Shown piece after piece: positions 35,080 to 44,239 of a DNA stretch of 64,000 nucleotides. The position numbers were made by a program, and so were the translations under genes. The notes beneath the pieces are model-generated. The model worked only from the letters and a program-made list of their open reading frames with translations. It searched no databases and was not told where the DNA came from. The DNA comes from a bacterium (GTDB taxonomy: Bacteria > Verrucomicrobiota > Verrucomicrobiia > Limisphaerales > RI-55). How positions within the stretch are numbered: the stretch's first letter is position 1; every line of letters begins with the position of its first letter. The stretch covers positions 186,001 to 250,000 of the forward strand of contig WGOC01000013.1 in assembly GCA_016124235.1 (NCBI GenBank). The letters are read 5' to 3'.

Positions 35080-36211
35080 CTCCCCGCGCCTGCTGTTCGA
35101 GCCACTCACACGCCGGCGGCAGGACTTTGTCCCACTGAAACTCGAAGGATCGCCGCCACGCATTCTGGCGTAGCTCGACAAATTTTTCCGGAGTCTTCCG
35201 CACGCGATCGATTTCGACGGCCAATGCGTCGGGCGTTTCCTCTTTGGCAATCAAACCCGTCACGCCAGCAACCGTCGAATCGACCAATCCCGCGACTGGG
35301 TAAACCAACGCCGGCGTTCCCATGGCGTTTGCTTCGATCACGTTCAGCCCCCACCCTTCCCTTTGCGATGGGTGAACGAGAAAATGCGCGTCCGCCAGCA
35401 AATGATTTTTCTCCGACTCCGTGACACGACCGCTGAACTGTACCGCTTCGCTCAGCTTCAGCTCGGAAACAAGGCGCCGCACGTTTTCCTCACTTTCACC
35501 GCCTCCCACAATCATCAAGCGGGCGTCTGTTCCGCGCCGTTTCAATTCGGCGACCAGACGCACCGCGTGATCGACCCGTTTGTTGGGCGCCAATCGCGAA
35601 ACGGTGATCAGCTGCAGTGGACCCACGAACGGTTTTACCGGCAATTCCTTCAGCGGTTCGGTGTCGACGCCGTTGGGCAGAACCTTGACCGACCGGACGC
35701 CATTGGCTTTGAGCGCGTGACGCGTGCTTTCGGACGGCGTCCAAAACGGAACGCCGGCATAAAGTCGTTGAATGAATTCCTCCTGATGCCGGCCGATCAC
35801 ATTCCACGGCCAGCGGAAAAACGTATCCCAGATCGGACCGAGCACTTCGTGGATGTAGGCGACGCAACGAATGCGCCCCCACCACGGGGCGAACCACGGA
35901 ATGCCGTGATGCTGGTCGATCACCAGATCGAAAGTCGCCTGTTTCCGATACCATTTCCACGCCGCGAGGATCGATGTTCCCCGACTGCCGCCGCGGCGAA
36001 TGGGGATTCCGTCCACTTCCTCGTAGCGAGCGCCGTCCGGAAACTGGTTGACGAACCATTCCACGTGGTGGCCGCGCTCCTTCAACGCGAGCAGATAGCG
36101 CTGGGAAACGCGTTCCGCGCCGCCCGCAAGCGGGTTGCGGGGATCGCGCCAGTTGAGCATGAGAAATCGCACGGCGGAGCGAGCATCGCCAAAACCACCA
36201 TCGAGAAACAA
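35042..36211 (-). CDS. Glycosyltransferase family 4 (GT-B)
   Basis: A 389-residue cytoplasmic sugar transferase using an activated nucleotide sugar. The N-terminal domain begins FLMLNWRDPRNPLAGGAERV, typical of family 4. The C-terminal domain carries VLPNGVD, LITVSRLAPNKRVD, MIVGGG and the E-x7-E-like HPSQREGWGLNVIEANAMGTPAL motif that binds the donor. The likely role is synthesis of a surface polysaccharide or glycolipid; acceptor unknown. Its last dozen codons fall inside the displaced smpB tail. Met-18 is an alternative start. Confidence 0.87.
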   Translation of the reverse strand: MFLDGGFGDARSAVRFLMLNWRDPRNPLAGGAERVSQRYLLALKERGHHVEWFVNQFPDGARYEEVDGIPIRRGGSRGTSILAAWKWYRKQATFDLVIDQHHGIPWFAPWWGRIRCVAYIHEVLGPIWDTFFRWPWNVIGRHQEEFIQRLYAGVPFWTPSESTRHALKANGVRSVKVLPNGVDTEPLKELPVKPFVGPLQLITVSRLAPNKRVDHAVRLVAELKRRGTDARLMIVGGGESEENVRRLVSELKLSEAVQFSGRVTESEKNHLLADAHFLVHPSQREGWGLNVIEANAMGTPALVYPVAGLVDSTVAGVTGLIAKEETPDALAVEIDRVRKTPEKFVELRQNAWRRSFEFQWDKVLPPACEWLEQQARGVTDPSNRTSSLA

Positions 36212-36295
36212 GCTTGGGAACCAGCGCAGCCACCAAGGCAGTTCAACAAAAGAAGACCATTGCCGTGGTGATCAAATGATGGCATTGGATGGAGC

Positions 36296-36925
36296 GTGAA
36301 GCCTGGAGCTGCAATTATCTTTGGCGCGTGCTTGCTGGCGTCTGCAAGCGCCCAGGCTCAAGGCACGCTTCAATTCACCTTTGACGGGCCGCCCCTTCAG
36401 CCGCCGGGCTCAGATTACGCCGTCACATTGTATGATGAGTTGGGGATGTCATTCAGGCCGCTTCCACCATCGCGTGAATTTGGGCGTGTGTTTCCTGGCT
36501 ATCCTGCAGATCCGCAAAATGGCACGGCCTTCCTTCGGGCGCCACTTACCGAATCACTCATGTTTGCCTTCACTGACGGCTCGACCTTCAGTCTGGTTTC
36601 TGTGGATTTGGCCGAATACAGCACGGGGTTCTCAGGCCAGCCGGTGACAGTTCCATTCATCGGCTATCATCCCGACGGCAGCACGGTGACCATGAGTTTC
36701 ACCACGGACGGCATCATTGATGGCACCGGACCACTGGCGGATTTTCAGACCTTTGACTTCAACCCCCAGGACTGGAACAATCTTACGCACGTGGAAATCC
36801 CCAGCTCCCTGTGGTCATTGGACAATCTGGTGGTTTCCGTTCCCGAACCTACCACGACAGCCCTACTGCTGCTTGGGGGATTAGCGATTGGCTTCACGAG
36901 ATTGCACAATCGAAGACGAAAATGA
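36296..36925 (+). CDS. PEP-CTERM sorted secreted protein
   Basis: A 209-residue exported protein with an N-terminal signal peptide (cleavage near SAQA, residue ~21) and a C-terminal PEP-CTERM signal: VPEPTTTALLLLGG, a hydrophobic helix, and an arginine-rich end (NRRRK). The PEP-CTERM system (exosortase) cuts and anchors or releases such proteins, usually together with an exopolysaccharide; no exosortase gene is in the window. The start codon is GTG with GGA about eight bases upstream. The mature domain is beta-rich and of unknown function. Confidence 0.85.
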   Translation: MKPGAAIIFGACLLASASAQAQGTLQFTFDGPPLQPPGSDYAVTLYDELGMSFRPLPPSREFGRVFPGYPADPQNGTAFLRAPLTESLMFAFTDGSTFSLVSVDLAEYSTGFSGQPVTVPFIGYHPDGSTVTMSFTTDGIIDGTGPLADFQTFDFNPQDWNNLTHVEIPSSLWSLDNLVVSVPEPTTTALLLLGGLAIGFTRLHNRRRK

Positions 36926-37121
36926 CGCGGAAGTGCTGACTGGCGGACCAATGCCGACGGCTCTACCGCAGCAAAATCACGTACGAGCCGCACGCAACCG
37001 GATTCTCCGTTAAGCCGGCGAACCAAACTTCGCCGATCCGCGCGGAACAAAATCCAGTGTCCAACGGTCCAAACTCGGCTTGCACCCGTCAACGGTGCCT
37101 TCCATACTCCCGGCTCATTTT

Positions 37122-38111
37122 ATGAGCAAAACTCCCATTCGCGTTGCGGTGACCGGTGCGGCCGGTCAGATCGGTTATGCCCTGCTTTTTCGGATCGCCT
37201 CCGGTGCCATCTTCGGTCCCGACCAACCGGTGATCCTGCACATGATCGAAATCGAGCCCGCGTTGCCGGCGTTGAACGGCGTTTGCATGGAACTGGATGA
37301 CTGTGCGTTTCCGTTGCTGAAGGGCATGGTTCCCACCGCGAAGCTGGATGAAGGTTTCAACGGTGTGAATTGGGCGTTGCTCGTCGGCAGCGTGCCGCGC
37401 AAACAGGGAATGGAGCGCAAGGATTTGCTCGGCATCAACGGCAAGATTTTCATCGGCCAGGGTCAGGCGATTCAGAAGAACGCCGCGTCCGACGTTCGCG
37501 TTCTCGTGGTTGGCAATCCGTGCAACACCAACTGCCTGATCGCGATGAACAACGCGAAGGACGTTCCGCGCGACCGGTGGCATGCGATGACGCGGCTCGA
37601 TGAAAACCGCGCGAAGTCCCAGCTCGCCGCCAAGGCCGGTGTGCATAATTCGCAGGTCACCAACGTGACGATCTGGGGAAATCATTCCTCGACGCAATAT
37701 CCTGATTTTTACAACGCCAAGGTCGACGGCAAGGCGGCAACCGAAGTCATCACCGACGAAGCTTGGCTGCAGGGTGACTTTATTTCGACAGTGCAGCAAC
37801 GAGGCGCCGCGATCATCAAAGCGCGCGGAGCGTCGAGCGCCGCCAGCGCGGCCAATGCCGCCATCGATACGGTCCGCTCAATCATCACGCCGACCGCTGC
37901 CGGCGACTGGCACAGCGTGGCGCTGTGTTCGGACGGCAGCTACGGTTGCGAGGCCGGCCTGATTACCTCCTTTCCGACGCGCAACATCGGCGGCAAGCTC
38001 GAGATCGTAAAAGGCGTTCCGATCAACGATTTCAGCCGCGGCAAAATCGACGCGTCTTTGAACGAATTGAAGGAAGAAAAGAGCCTGGTCGCGGATCTGT
38101 TGCCAAAATGA
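37122..38111 (+). CDS. mdh: Malate dehydrogenase (NAD-dependent)
   Basis: It interconverts malate and oxaloacetate in the citric acid cycle. The 329-residue protein is of the cytosolic-type MDH group. Key parts are the NAD-binding [14 protein letters not shown] (residues ~6-19), the substrate arginines in [11 protein letters not shown] and [23 protein letters not shown], and the catalytic histidine of [12 protein letters not shown]. The ATG at 37122 is preferred to 37080 because the family begins only a few residues before the NAD motif. Confidence 0.95.
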   Translation: MSKTPIRVAVTGAAGQIGYALLFRIASGAIFGPDQPVILHMIEIEPALPALNGVCMELDDCAFPLLKGMVPTAKLDEGFNGVNWALLVGSVPRKQGMERKDLLGINGKIFIGQGQAIQKNAASDVRVLVVGNPCNTNCLIAMNNAKDVPRDRWHAMTRLDENRAKSQLAAKAGVHNSQVTNVTIWGNHSSTQYPDFYNAKVDGKAATEVITDEAWLQGDFISTVQQRGAAIIKARGASSAASAANAAIDTVRSIITPTAAGDWHSVALCSDGSYGCEAGLITSFPTRNIGGKLEIVKGVPINDFSRGKIDASLNELKEEKSLVADLLPK

Positions 38112-38184
38112 TTGCAACCGGTGTTTGCCACGACGATCCACAAGTGGCATCTTGACCGGGTAGAATTGAAACGACGATCGAGAC

Positions 38185-38493
38185 ATGGAAACGCACTTCG
38201 AGTTTGCCCAGCCTGAAAACGGCAGTCCCCGCAAAGTCATCCAAGACGTGCGCGCGCTGATTCAGGATGTGGAGGGCGTGCTCGTCGAAGCCGGCAAACG
38301 CTGGGGCGCAAAATCCAAAGAAGAACTCGACGTCGCCCTGGCCAAAATGCACGAAGCGCGGAAGAAACTGGAGGTCCAGGCCCGCCGCACGGCCGAGACA
38401 ACCGCCGAGGTGGTGCGCACTCATCCTTACGAGTCCGTGGGGATCGCATTTGGCGCCGGCGTGTTGCTGGGTTTGTTGGTCAGCCGCCGTTAA
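38185..38493 (+). CDS. DUF883/ElaB-YqjD-like membrane-anchored protein
   Basis: A 102-residue protein with a long amphipathic helical region (residues ~20-75) and a single C-terminal membrane helix (GIAFGAGVLLGLLVSRR). This is the layout of the YqjD/ElaB family, in which some members bind ribosomes and tether them to the inner membrane in stationary phase. Whether this one does so is unknown. It is between mdh and deoC on the same strand. Confidence 0.82.
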   Translation: METHFEFAQPENGSPRKVIQDVRALIQDVEGVLVEAGKRWGAKSKEELDVALAKMHEARKKLEVQARRTAETTAEVVRTHPYESVGIAFGAGVLLGLLVSRR

Positions 38494-38579
38494 ATTGCGG
38501 TAACCACCAACCGAAGCCCGCGCCCTGGGGACGTTCCGCTGGTCGGGCCACATCCTCCGACCTTTTTAAATCGCATCCA

Positions 38580-39245
38580 ATGCAAGATCTCGCACCATTC
38601 ATCGATCATACCCTGCTCAAACCCGACGCCACCGCGAAGGACATTGAGCGGCTGTGTGCCGAAGCCCGCGAACATGGTTTCCACAGCGTCTGCGTGAACA
38701 GTTCCCGCATTGTGCAGGCCCACGCGTTGTTGCTGGAATCCGATGTCGTGGTCGCGAGCGTCGTCGGATTTCCGCTCGGAGGAATGGATTCCGATGCGAA
38801 ACGCTACGAAGCCGAGCTGGCCATCGACCTGGGGGCGGACGAAATCGATGTCGTGTTGAACATCGGGCGGCTCAAGGATGGCGATGACGGATACGTTTTG
38901 CGGGAACTGCGGGACATCGTCGAAGCCGCCAGCGATCGCGTCGTCAAAGTGATTTTGGAAACCTGCCTCCTGACGCGCGAGGAAATCATTCGAGCCTGTC
39001 ATCTGGTCGTTGATTCCGGCGCGAAGTTCGTCAAGACGTCGAGCGGCTTCAGTAAATCCGGCGCGACCATCGAGGACGTCCAATTAATGCGCGAGGCAGT
39101 GGGCAAGGAATTCGGCGTCAAGGCGTCCGGTGGCGTTCGAGACCGGGCAACCGCCGAGGCAATGATCGCCGCCGGGGCGACTCGTCTGGGCACTTCTGCA
39201 AGCGTGGCGATCGTGACCGGCCAATCTGCTGAGGCCACGTATTAA
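38580..39245 (+). CDS. deoC: Deoxyribose-phosphate aldolase
   Basis: It splits 2-deoxyribose 5-phosphate into glyceraldehyde 3-phosphate and acetaldehyde during deoxynucleoside breakdown. The 221-residue class I aldolase shows FIDHTLLKPDATAKDIERLC at the start, SVVGFPLGG, the paired aspartate/lysine residues of DEIDVVLNIG and VKVILETCLL, and the Schiff-base lysine in FVKTSSGFSKSGAT. No other nucleoside-degradation gene is adjacent. Confidence 0.95.
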   Translation: MQDLAPFIDHTLLKPDATAKDIERLCAEAREHGFHSVCVNSSRIVQAHALLLESDVVVASVVGFPLGGMDSDAKRYEAELAIDLGADEIDVVLNIGRLKDGDDGYVLRELRDIVEAASDRVVKVILETCLLTREEIIRACHLVVDSGAKFVKTSSGFSKSGATIEDVQLMREAVGKEFGVKASGGVRDRATAEAMIAAGATRLGTSASVAIVTGQSAEATY

Positions 39246-39415
39246 GTCGTCCAAGGTTCGAACGATTTGCCCACGGCGCGGTGCAGATTCAAGTTTCTTC
39301 CAGCATTCGACCGATATACGGTGGGTGAAACCGATGCCATCTGCCGGGCTTGGGAATGACTTTTGCGATCGCCGGCCGGTGGAACGCCAACTCGAACGCT
39401 GAAACTGATCGAATC

Positions 39416-41290
39416 ATGCATCGCCCCTGCTCCCGCTTGACCCTCGCCCTGCTCGTACTCGTTTGGACCACGAAACTACCCGCCTCCACGTCGGCTCAGA
39501 GATCTTTGAAAGATCGCGTTACCGACGCGCAGACCGTGTTCCGCGGCGCGGTGGTGCAAGTTACCTCGTTCCGAGATACCACCGATCATATCATCAAGAC
39601 TGCGGCCGATGTGAAAGTTGACGAAGCGTTGAAAGGTCGTTTGCCAGACGTCATTCGGATCGTGCTTAACGGCGGCACCGTCGACGGCCACGGTATGCAG
39701 GACGGTTTGTCTCCCCGGCTTCGAATCGGGGAACGTCGATTGTTCTTCCTGACGCGACGCGCGGATGGATTTCTGGGCGCTGTCGATGGAACAGCGGGCA
39801 CAGTTTTGTTGACGGGCGATCCGTCGCAAGATGCCAGCCTTCTGGCGCTGATTCGCACCGCGGTGGGCAAGGATACCAAGGGAGCCGATGTCACCGATCA
39901 GGCGGTCGCTTGGTCTGGCGTCGTGCCGCCGCCGCCAGCGATCGCGATGGACGCGTCCGGCTTATTGGTAGACGGGACCAGCGGCGTGCCAAGCCGGTAT
40001 CTCCTTCAGGACCGCGGCGAACCAATTGAATACCTCGTCGATGCCCAAACGCTTCCCGCAGGTCTGACGGTTGAACAATGTCTGGGAGCCGCGACCAACG
40101 CATTTGCCGCTTGGAGTGCCGTCACGGGAATCAATTTCAAATTTGCCGGCTTGCAGAACTTTGGCCAATCGTCCGCCAGCATCAGCGCCAATGACCAGCG
40201 GATCCGGGTACAATTTCACGACAACTATAACTACATCTCGAGTAATTCGACTCTGGGTCGTGGTGGCCGGCAATACAGTTATCTTCAAATATTTCCGTCC
40301 GGCGGCGAAGGCGGCAAGGTGTCGGGCCAGGAATACTATCCAAACACGTGTGGCTTCGTGGTCCTGAATCATCGGGCTTCTCAAATGCAAACGCTGTCGA
40401 CGTTTGAAGAAGTGCTTTGTCACGAAATCGGTCACGCGCTGGGCCTGGCCCATTCGAGCGAAAATCCCAACGAATCAAATCCGTTGCTCAGCGAGGCAAT
40501 GATGTATTACACCGCGCACGGTGATGGCCGCGGCGCGAAGCTTGGCCTTTACGATCCCCCGGTCATCCAAAAGGTCTATCCGCCCGATAACACACCGCCG
40601 TACGGTTATGATCGCGTGATGGATGTCGTGACCGCCTCGCCCCAGCCCAATGTCCCGGGTATCAACTCGGTTCAGCTCGACGGTCACGATTTACAGAACG
40701 ATACCCTGACTGTCGCACTTTCGAACGCCGCCGTCAGCGTTGGCGATTTTTCGTTGGCGGGAAACACCATCCATTTCACGCCGAATGATCTGTGGGAGGC
40801 GCCGCGGGTCGATCCCGCCAACCAGAGCGATTACGGCTCCGTGTTCGCGCGGTTTTCCGATGGCGTGAATGAGTCACCGTACATCCGCGTGCGAATCGTT
40901 TCGTTGAATGGTGACTCGCAACCCGCCACCAGCGACGGCATTCCGGACAGTTGGGCGCTACAGTATTTTGGCAGCAAAACTCCGTCTGCGGCAAACCTCT
41001 CCCGCGCGAGCGATGACAAGGACGGCGACGGATTGACGAATCTTCAGGAGTGGATCGCGGGAACCGATCCGACAGTCGCCAGTTCCAATCTTCAAATCAC
41101 CGGTTTTGATGGATCCACCATGGAGTTTGCCGCCCGACCGTACGATTTGTACGAAGTGCTTAGTTCCGTTGATTTAAAAACCTGGACCTTGACCGGAAAC
41201 CCCGTTCTTCCCAAGACCACCACCGGATCCGTCAGTTCGTTGGCCAACTCGTCCGGCGCCAAATTCTTCCGCGTGCGCCGCGTACCTTAA
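39416..41290 (+). CDS. Secreted matrixin-like zinc metalloprotease
   Basis: A 624-residue exported protein with a signal peptide (residues 1-~27). The zinc site HEIGHALGLAHS begins at H336, and the downstream EAMMYYTAHG looks like the Met-turn of metzincins, so it is probably an active matrixin-like peptidase. The C-terminal part has DKDGDGLTNLQEWIAGTDPT, a calcium-binding thrombospondin type 3-like segment (about residue 540), and a terminal beta domain often found in large secreted proteins of Verrucomicrobia. The N-terminal ~150 residues resemble no family I can name. The ATG at 39416 is preferred over 39350 because it begins the signal peptide. Confidence 0.82.
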   Translation: MHRPCSRLTLALLVLVWTTKLPASTSAQRSLKDRVTDAQTVFRGAVVQVTSFRDTTDHIIKTAADVKVDEALKGRLPDVIRIVLNGGTVDGHGMQDGLSPRLRIGERRLFFLTRRADGFLGAVDGTAGTVLLTGDPSQDASLLALIRTAVGKDTKGADVTDQAVAWSGVVPPPPAIAMDASGLLVDGTSGVPSRYLLQDRGEPIEYLVDAQTLPAGLTVEQCLGAATNAFAAWSAVTGINFKFAGLQNFGQSSASISANDQRIRVQFHDNYNYISSNSTLGRGGRQYSYLQIFPSGGEGGKVSGQEYYPNTCGFVVLNHRASQMQTLSTFEEVLCHEIGHALGLAHSSENPNESNPLLSEAMMYYTAHGDGRGAKLGLYDPPVIQKVYPPDNTPPYGYDRVMDVVTASPQPNVPGINSVQLDGHDLQNDTLTVALSNAAVSVGDFSLAGNTIHFTPNDLWEAPRVDPANQSDYGSVFARFSDGVNESPYIRVRIVSLNGDSQPATSDGIPDSWALQYFGSKTPSAANLSRASDDKDGDGLTNLQEWIAGTDPTVASSNLQITGFDGSTMEFAARPYDLYEVLSSVDLKTWTLTGNPVLPKTTTGSVSSLANSSGAKFFRVRRVP

Positions 41291-41314
41291 ATTCCAACTG
41301 ACTCACGCTAACTT

Positions 41315-41833
41315 GTGCAACCGGTTGAACATTTTCAGCACTGCCCGAAATGTGGTGCGCAAAGACACGGCGAAGCATCCATTCCCTTTCGGTGCGACAC
41401 CTGTGGATTTGTCTATTATTTCAATCCCACCGTTGCGGCGGCGGTCATCATCACGCGACCCGATGGAACTGTGTTGTTCATCACGCGCGCCAAAGAACCC
41501 GCCAAGGGAAAACTGGCGTTTCCTGGTGGCTTCATCGACATCGGCGAAACGGCGGAGGAAGGGCTGCGCCGCGAAGTAAGCGAAGAGGTCGGGTTGGAAA
41601 TTGGTCCGCTGCAATTCCTTTGCTCGTACCAACAGGAATACCCATACAAAGATGTCAGCTACCCGGTGCTGGACCTTCTGTTTACCTCGCCTGCACTCGG
41701 AAACTCGGAGGCCCAACCGCTCGATGCTGTGGCCGCCGTTGCGTGGCACGATCCGCAAACGATCGTGATGGATGACCTCGCGTTTCCGTCATTGCGTGCC
41801 GGTCTGACGGAATTTCTCCGCCGATTCCGATAG
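41315..41833 (+). CDS. Nudix hydrolase with N-terminal zinc ribbon
   Basis: A 172-residue cytoplasmic hydrolase. A C-P-K-C ... C-D-T-C zinc ribbon (residues ~10-30) precedes the Nudix domain, whose box GGFIDIGETAEEGLRREVSEEVGL matches G-x5-E-x7-R-E-x2-E-E-x-G with the metal-binding glutamates intact. The arrangement resembles NADH pyrophosphatase (NudC)-like enzymes but lacks their full length, so the substrate could be NAD(H)-like or another nucleoside diphosphate derivative. The start codon is GTG. It converges with the B12-regulator gene with three bases between them. Confidence 0.85.
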   Translation: MQPVEHFQHCPKCGAQRHGEASIPFRCDTCGFVYYFNPTVAAAVIITRPDGTVLFITRAKEPAKGKLAFPGGFIDIGETAEEGLRREVSEEVGLEIGPLQFLCSYQQEYPYKDVSYPVLDLLFTSPALGNSEAQPLDAVAAVAWHDPQTIVMDDLAFPSLRAGLTEFLRRFR

Positions 41834-41836
41834 GAC

Positions 41837-42814
41837 TCAGCGCGCCACCGGCGTTCGGTCATTTCCAATTTTCTCCAGTGCCCTGAGCTCTTCCATAAAG
41901 TTGGTCAATGGGCCGCCGCACGAGATCGCGCCAATCTCGGCAATGACCGATTGGTAACCAGCCGCCGCCCGCCCGCCGACCAGCAAAGCGACTTCGCTGG
42001 GCAGGAGGTTTTTAAGCTGCTTCAACTCTGCGGTCACTCCGGGATCATCCAATGGATACACGATGCTCACGCCGACGGCGCGCACGGGACGCTGCTTCAC
42101 CGCACTCGCAATTTCCGGCGCGCTGATGCTGGCCCCAAGGTAGGTCGCCTGCCACCCCAGGGAAACAGCGGCCGCCGTGATCAACATTGCACCCAATTCG
42201 TGAAGCTGGCCGGTTGGCGTCGCCGCAACAAAATGAGGAGCTGATTCACTAGGCGCGTAGGGCCGGCTCATGTTGCCCAAAAAGGTTCGAAGGATGGCCG
42301 AGGCAAAGTGTTCGTGCGCGACTCCAATGGTCCCGTCCATCCAAAGGTTACCCACCTCCTCAGCCAGCGGCGCGATCACATGCACCAATACACCCTGCTG
42401 CCCCAGCGCGACCGCGACCTGTTGCAAAGCCGCCTCCAGCGCAGGTTGATCAAGCTTCGATATGGCTTCAACGCAACGACCGACAAATTGCCGGCCGCTG
42501 ATCCTTCGTTCGGCACGTTGGCCATCGACAAATGCTGATCCGCCAACATTTTCGCCGTTGGCGAGCAGCGAGCGCAACTCTTCGATCGTCAGCGTGGCGA
42601 TATTGCCAATGCTGTGGCCGCCCTCGGTCAACGCCTGGAGCAATTTCAACCTTTCGATCTCTTCGTCGGAATACATCCGACGCTGAGAACTCGTTCTTCC
42701 CGGCGTCACTGCACCGTAACGCCGTTCCCACACCCGTATGAGATGCGGACTCAAGCCGGTCTTCAAGGCAACGACTTTGATCGGGTGGAGCAGAATCGAT
42801 TCGTTCATTCGCAT
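41837..42814 (-). CDS. MerR-type B12-dependent photoreceptor regulator (CarH/LitR-like)
   Basis: A 325-residue light sensor and repressor. Residues ~10-80 are a MerR helix-turn-helix (VVALKTGLSPHLIRVWERRYG). Residues ~105-190 form the helical cap with W158-x9-E168-H169, the signature of CarH that places adenosyl-B12 for photochemistry. Residues ~195-315 form a B12-binding fold with H205 in QLHELG, the expected lower cobalt ligand; the first position of the usual E/D-x-H-x2-G motif is Q here. Known CarH/LitR proteins repress carotenoid genes in the dark and release DNA when light breaks the Co-C bond. The gene is divergent from a sigma-factor and carotenoid operon, exactly where such a regulator is expected. 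Confidence 0.88.
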   Translation of the reverse strand: MRMNESILLHPIKVVALKTGLSPHLIRVWERRYGAVTPGRTSSQRRMYSDEEIERLKLLQALTEGGHSIGNIATLTIEELRSLLANGENVGGSAFVDGQRAERRISGRQFVGRCVEAISKLDQPALEAALQQVAVALGQQGVLVHVIAPLAEEVGNLWMDGTIGVAHEHFASAILRTFLGNMSRPYAPSESAPHFVAATPTGQLHELGAMLITAAAVSLGWQATYLGASISAPEIASAVKQRPVRAVGVSIVYPLDDPGVTAELKQLKNLLPSEVALLVGGRAAAGYQSVIAEIGAISCGGPLTNFMEELRALEKIGNDRTPVAR

Positions 42815-42929
42815 ATACTTCGGGCCGCTCCTGAAACTGATTTCCGCTTAGGAGGTTGCGGCATTTCAAATGGCGCGGATGACGAAAAATCAACGAAGTT
42901 GGCAAATCGTCAACACAAACTTCGACAAA

Positions 42930-42962
42930 TGTTGAACAATGTCGGTTTGTAATTTGACAAAC
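42930..42962. promoter_or_regulatory. Candidate operator palindromes for the light regulator
   Basis: Two inverted repeats lie in the AT-rich space between the divergent genes: TGTTGAACA (42930-42938) and GTTTGT-aatttg-ACAAAC (42945-42962). More TGT/ACA half-sites are nearby (42921-42990). The second palindrome overlaps a consensus -35 element, as expected for a repressor site. Assignment to the B12 regulator is inference from position and from the TGT/ACA character of known MerR-type operators. Confidence 0.5.
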
Positions 42963-42982
42963 ATTAGACATCAAGTTAAACA
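42954..42982 (+). promoter_or_regulatory. Candidate promoter of the sigma-carotenoid operon
   Basis: A perfect TTGACA -35 box (42954-42959) is followed after 17 bp by TAAACA, a weak -10 box (3 of 6 matches). The start codon of the sigma gene is 27 bp further on. The weak -10 may mean a factor other than the main sigma, or another start site, is used. Confidence 0.45.
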
Positions 42983-43008
42983 AACCATATACAAGAAATC
43001 GAAATATC

Positions 43009-43992
43009 ATGAAGCCCTCACCAAAAACCTCTCGAACTGGTTCCCGCTCACAAGTTTTCATCGATCGTGAGGCACAGCGTCATTCCACCGCTCCGACGCG
43101 AATCGTCGCGCATTCGACGGACGTTGTTCCCGAAATGTCGGCTGCCGGACTGCGCTCCTCCCGAAGCGCCCTGAATCTCTACATGCAGGAGATTTCCCAG
43201 GTTCCCCTCTTAACGGTCGATGACGAAGTCAAGCTGGCCCGCCGGATTCGCAAAGGGGACGACTCCGCCCGCGAACACATGATCCGCGCCAATTTGCGTC
43301 TCGTGGTGAAGATTGCCCGGGACTACGAGAATTTGGGGCTGCCCCTCCTGGACCTGATCAACGAAGGCAACATCGGATTGATGAAGGCTGTCGAGCGGTT
43401 TGATCCGCGAAAAGGCGGCAAGTTTTCGACCTACGGCTCGTATTGGATCAAGCAGTCCATCAAGCGTGCGCTCGCCAATCAGTCAAAAGTCATTCGGCTG
43501 CCGGTGCACGTGCAGGAACGCATTTTCAAAATGCGGCAGGTGCAGAACAAATGGCAGGAGATTTACGGCCGCAATCCAGATCAGCAGGAACTGTCGGAGG
43601 AAATGGGCCTCGGCAACATGATCGTGCGCCGGATGGAACGGGCCTGCATCTCGATGAATTCCCTCGACGCCCCACTCGGCGATGACGACACGTCGCGATT
43701 GGGGGACATCGTGATGGATGAACGCGCTCCGACTGCGTTTGACGAGATGGATCAGAAGATGATGCACGGCCTCGTCACCGGCATGCTCAGTTCGTTGAAC
43801 CAACGCGAACTGACAATCATCCAGGAGCGTTTTGGCCTGGATGGCGGCCCGGGAAAAACGCTGGAGGAAATCGCTTCAAAATTTGGCCTCACGCGGGAAC
43901 GCATCCGCCAGCTGCAAAACATTGCTCTCTCCAAGCTTCGTCATCAGTTCGAAGAACTGGACGCGCGCAAGGAACGGACGCTTGCCGCTTGA
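43009..43992 (+). CDS. RpoD-like sigma-70 factor (group 2 type)
   Basis: A 327-residue sigma factor that directs RNA polymerase to promoters. Region 1.2 (LNLYMQEISQVPLLT, residues ~54-68), region 2 (LRLVVKIARDYENLGLPLLDLINEGNIGLMKAVERFD; FSTYGSYWIKQSIKRAL), region 3 and region 4 (LNQRELTIIQERFGL; LEEIASKFGLTRERIRQLQ) are all present. The large non-conserved domain of the primary RpoD is missing, so it is an alternative, group 2-type factor. It heads the carotenoid operon, 18 bp before the next gene, and is divergent from the B12 regulator. In Streptomyces, LitR similarly controls the sigma factor LitS that switches on carotenoid genes; the same logic is inferred here with a different sigma class. 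Confidence 0.9.
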   Translation: MKPSPKTSRTGSRSQVFIDREAQRHSTAPTRIVAHSTDVVPEMSAAGLRSSRSALNLYMQEISQVPLLTVDDEVKLARRIRKGDDSAREHMIRANLRLVVKIARDYENLGLPLLDLINEGNIGLMKAVERFDPRKGGKFSTYGSYWIKQSIKRALANQSKVIRLPVHVQERIFKMRQVQNKWQEIYGRNPDQQELSEEMGLGNMIVRRMERACISMNSLDAPLGDDDTSRLGDIVMDERAPTAFDEMDQKMMHGLVTGMLSSLNQRELTIIQERFGLDGGPGKTLEEIASKFGLTRERIRQLQNIALSKLRHQFEELDARKERTLAA

Positions 43993-44010
43993 GCCATTAG
44001 TCAACCAGCC

Positions 44011-44217
44011 ATGGCTTTGTTCACTCGCAATATCGATTCCAAGGGTCGCCTGCTCCGCGGACTTGCCGGGCTGGCCTTGCTCGTTGCCGGCTTGCTCACG
44101 CTCAGTCACATCCTCTGGCTGGGAATTCTTCTGCTGGCCTCTTCGCTATTTGTATTTTTTGAAGCCTTCCGCGGGTGGTGCGTGCTTCGCGCGTGCGGCA
44201 TCAAGACCAAGTTCTAA
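44011..44217 (+). CDS. Small DUF2892-type membrane protein
   Basis: A 68-residue protein with two hydrophobic helices (residues ~17-30 and ~36-51) and the ending FRGWCVLRACGIKTKF, as in the DUF2892/YgaP-like membrane family. Family function is unclear. Its place between the sigma factor and the first desaturase, with 18- and 22-bp gaps, makes it part of the operon. Confidence 0.78.
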   Translation: MALFTRNIDSKGRLLRGLAGLALLVAGLLTLSHILWLGILLLASSLFVFFEAFRGWCVLRACGIKTKF

Positions 44218-44239
44218 ATCCACATATAACTCTCGTTCC

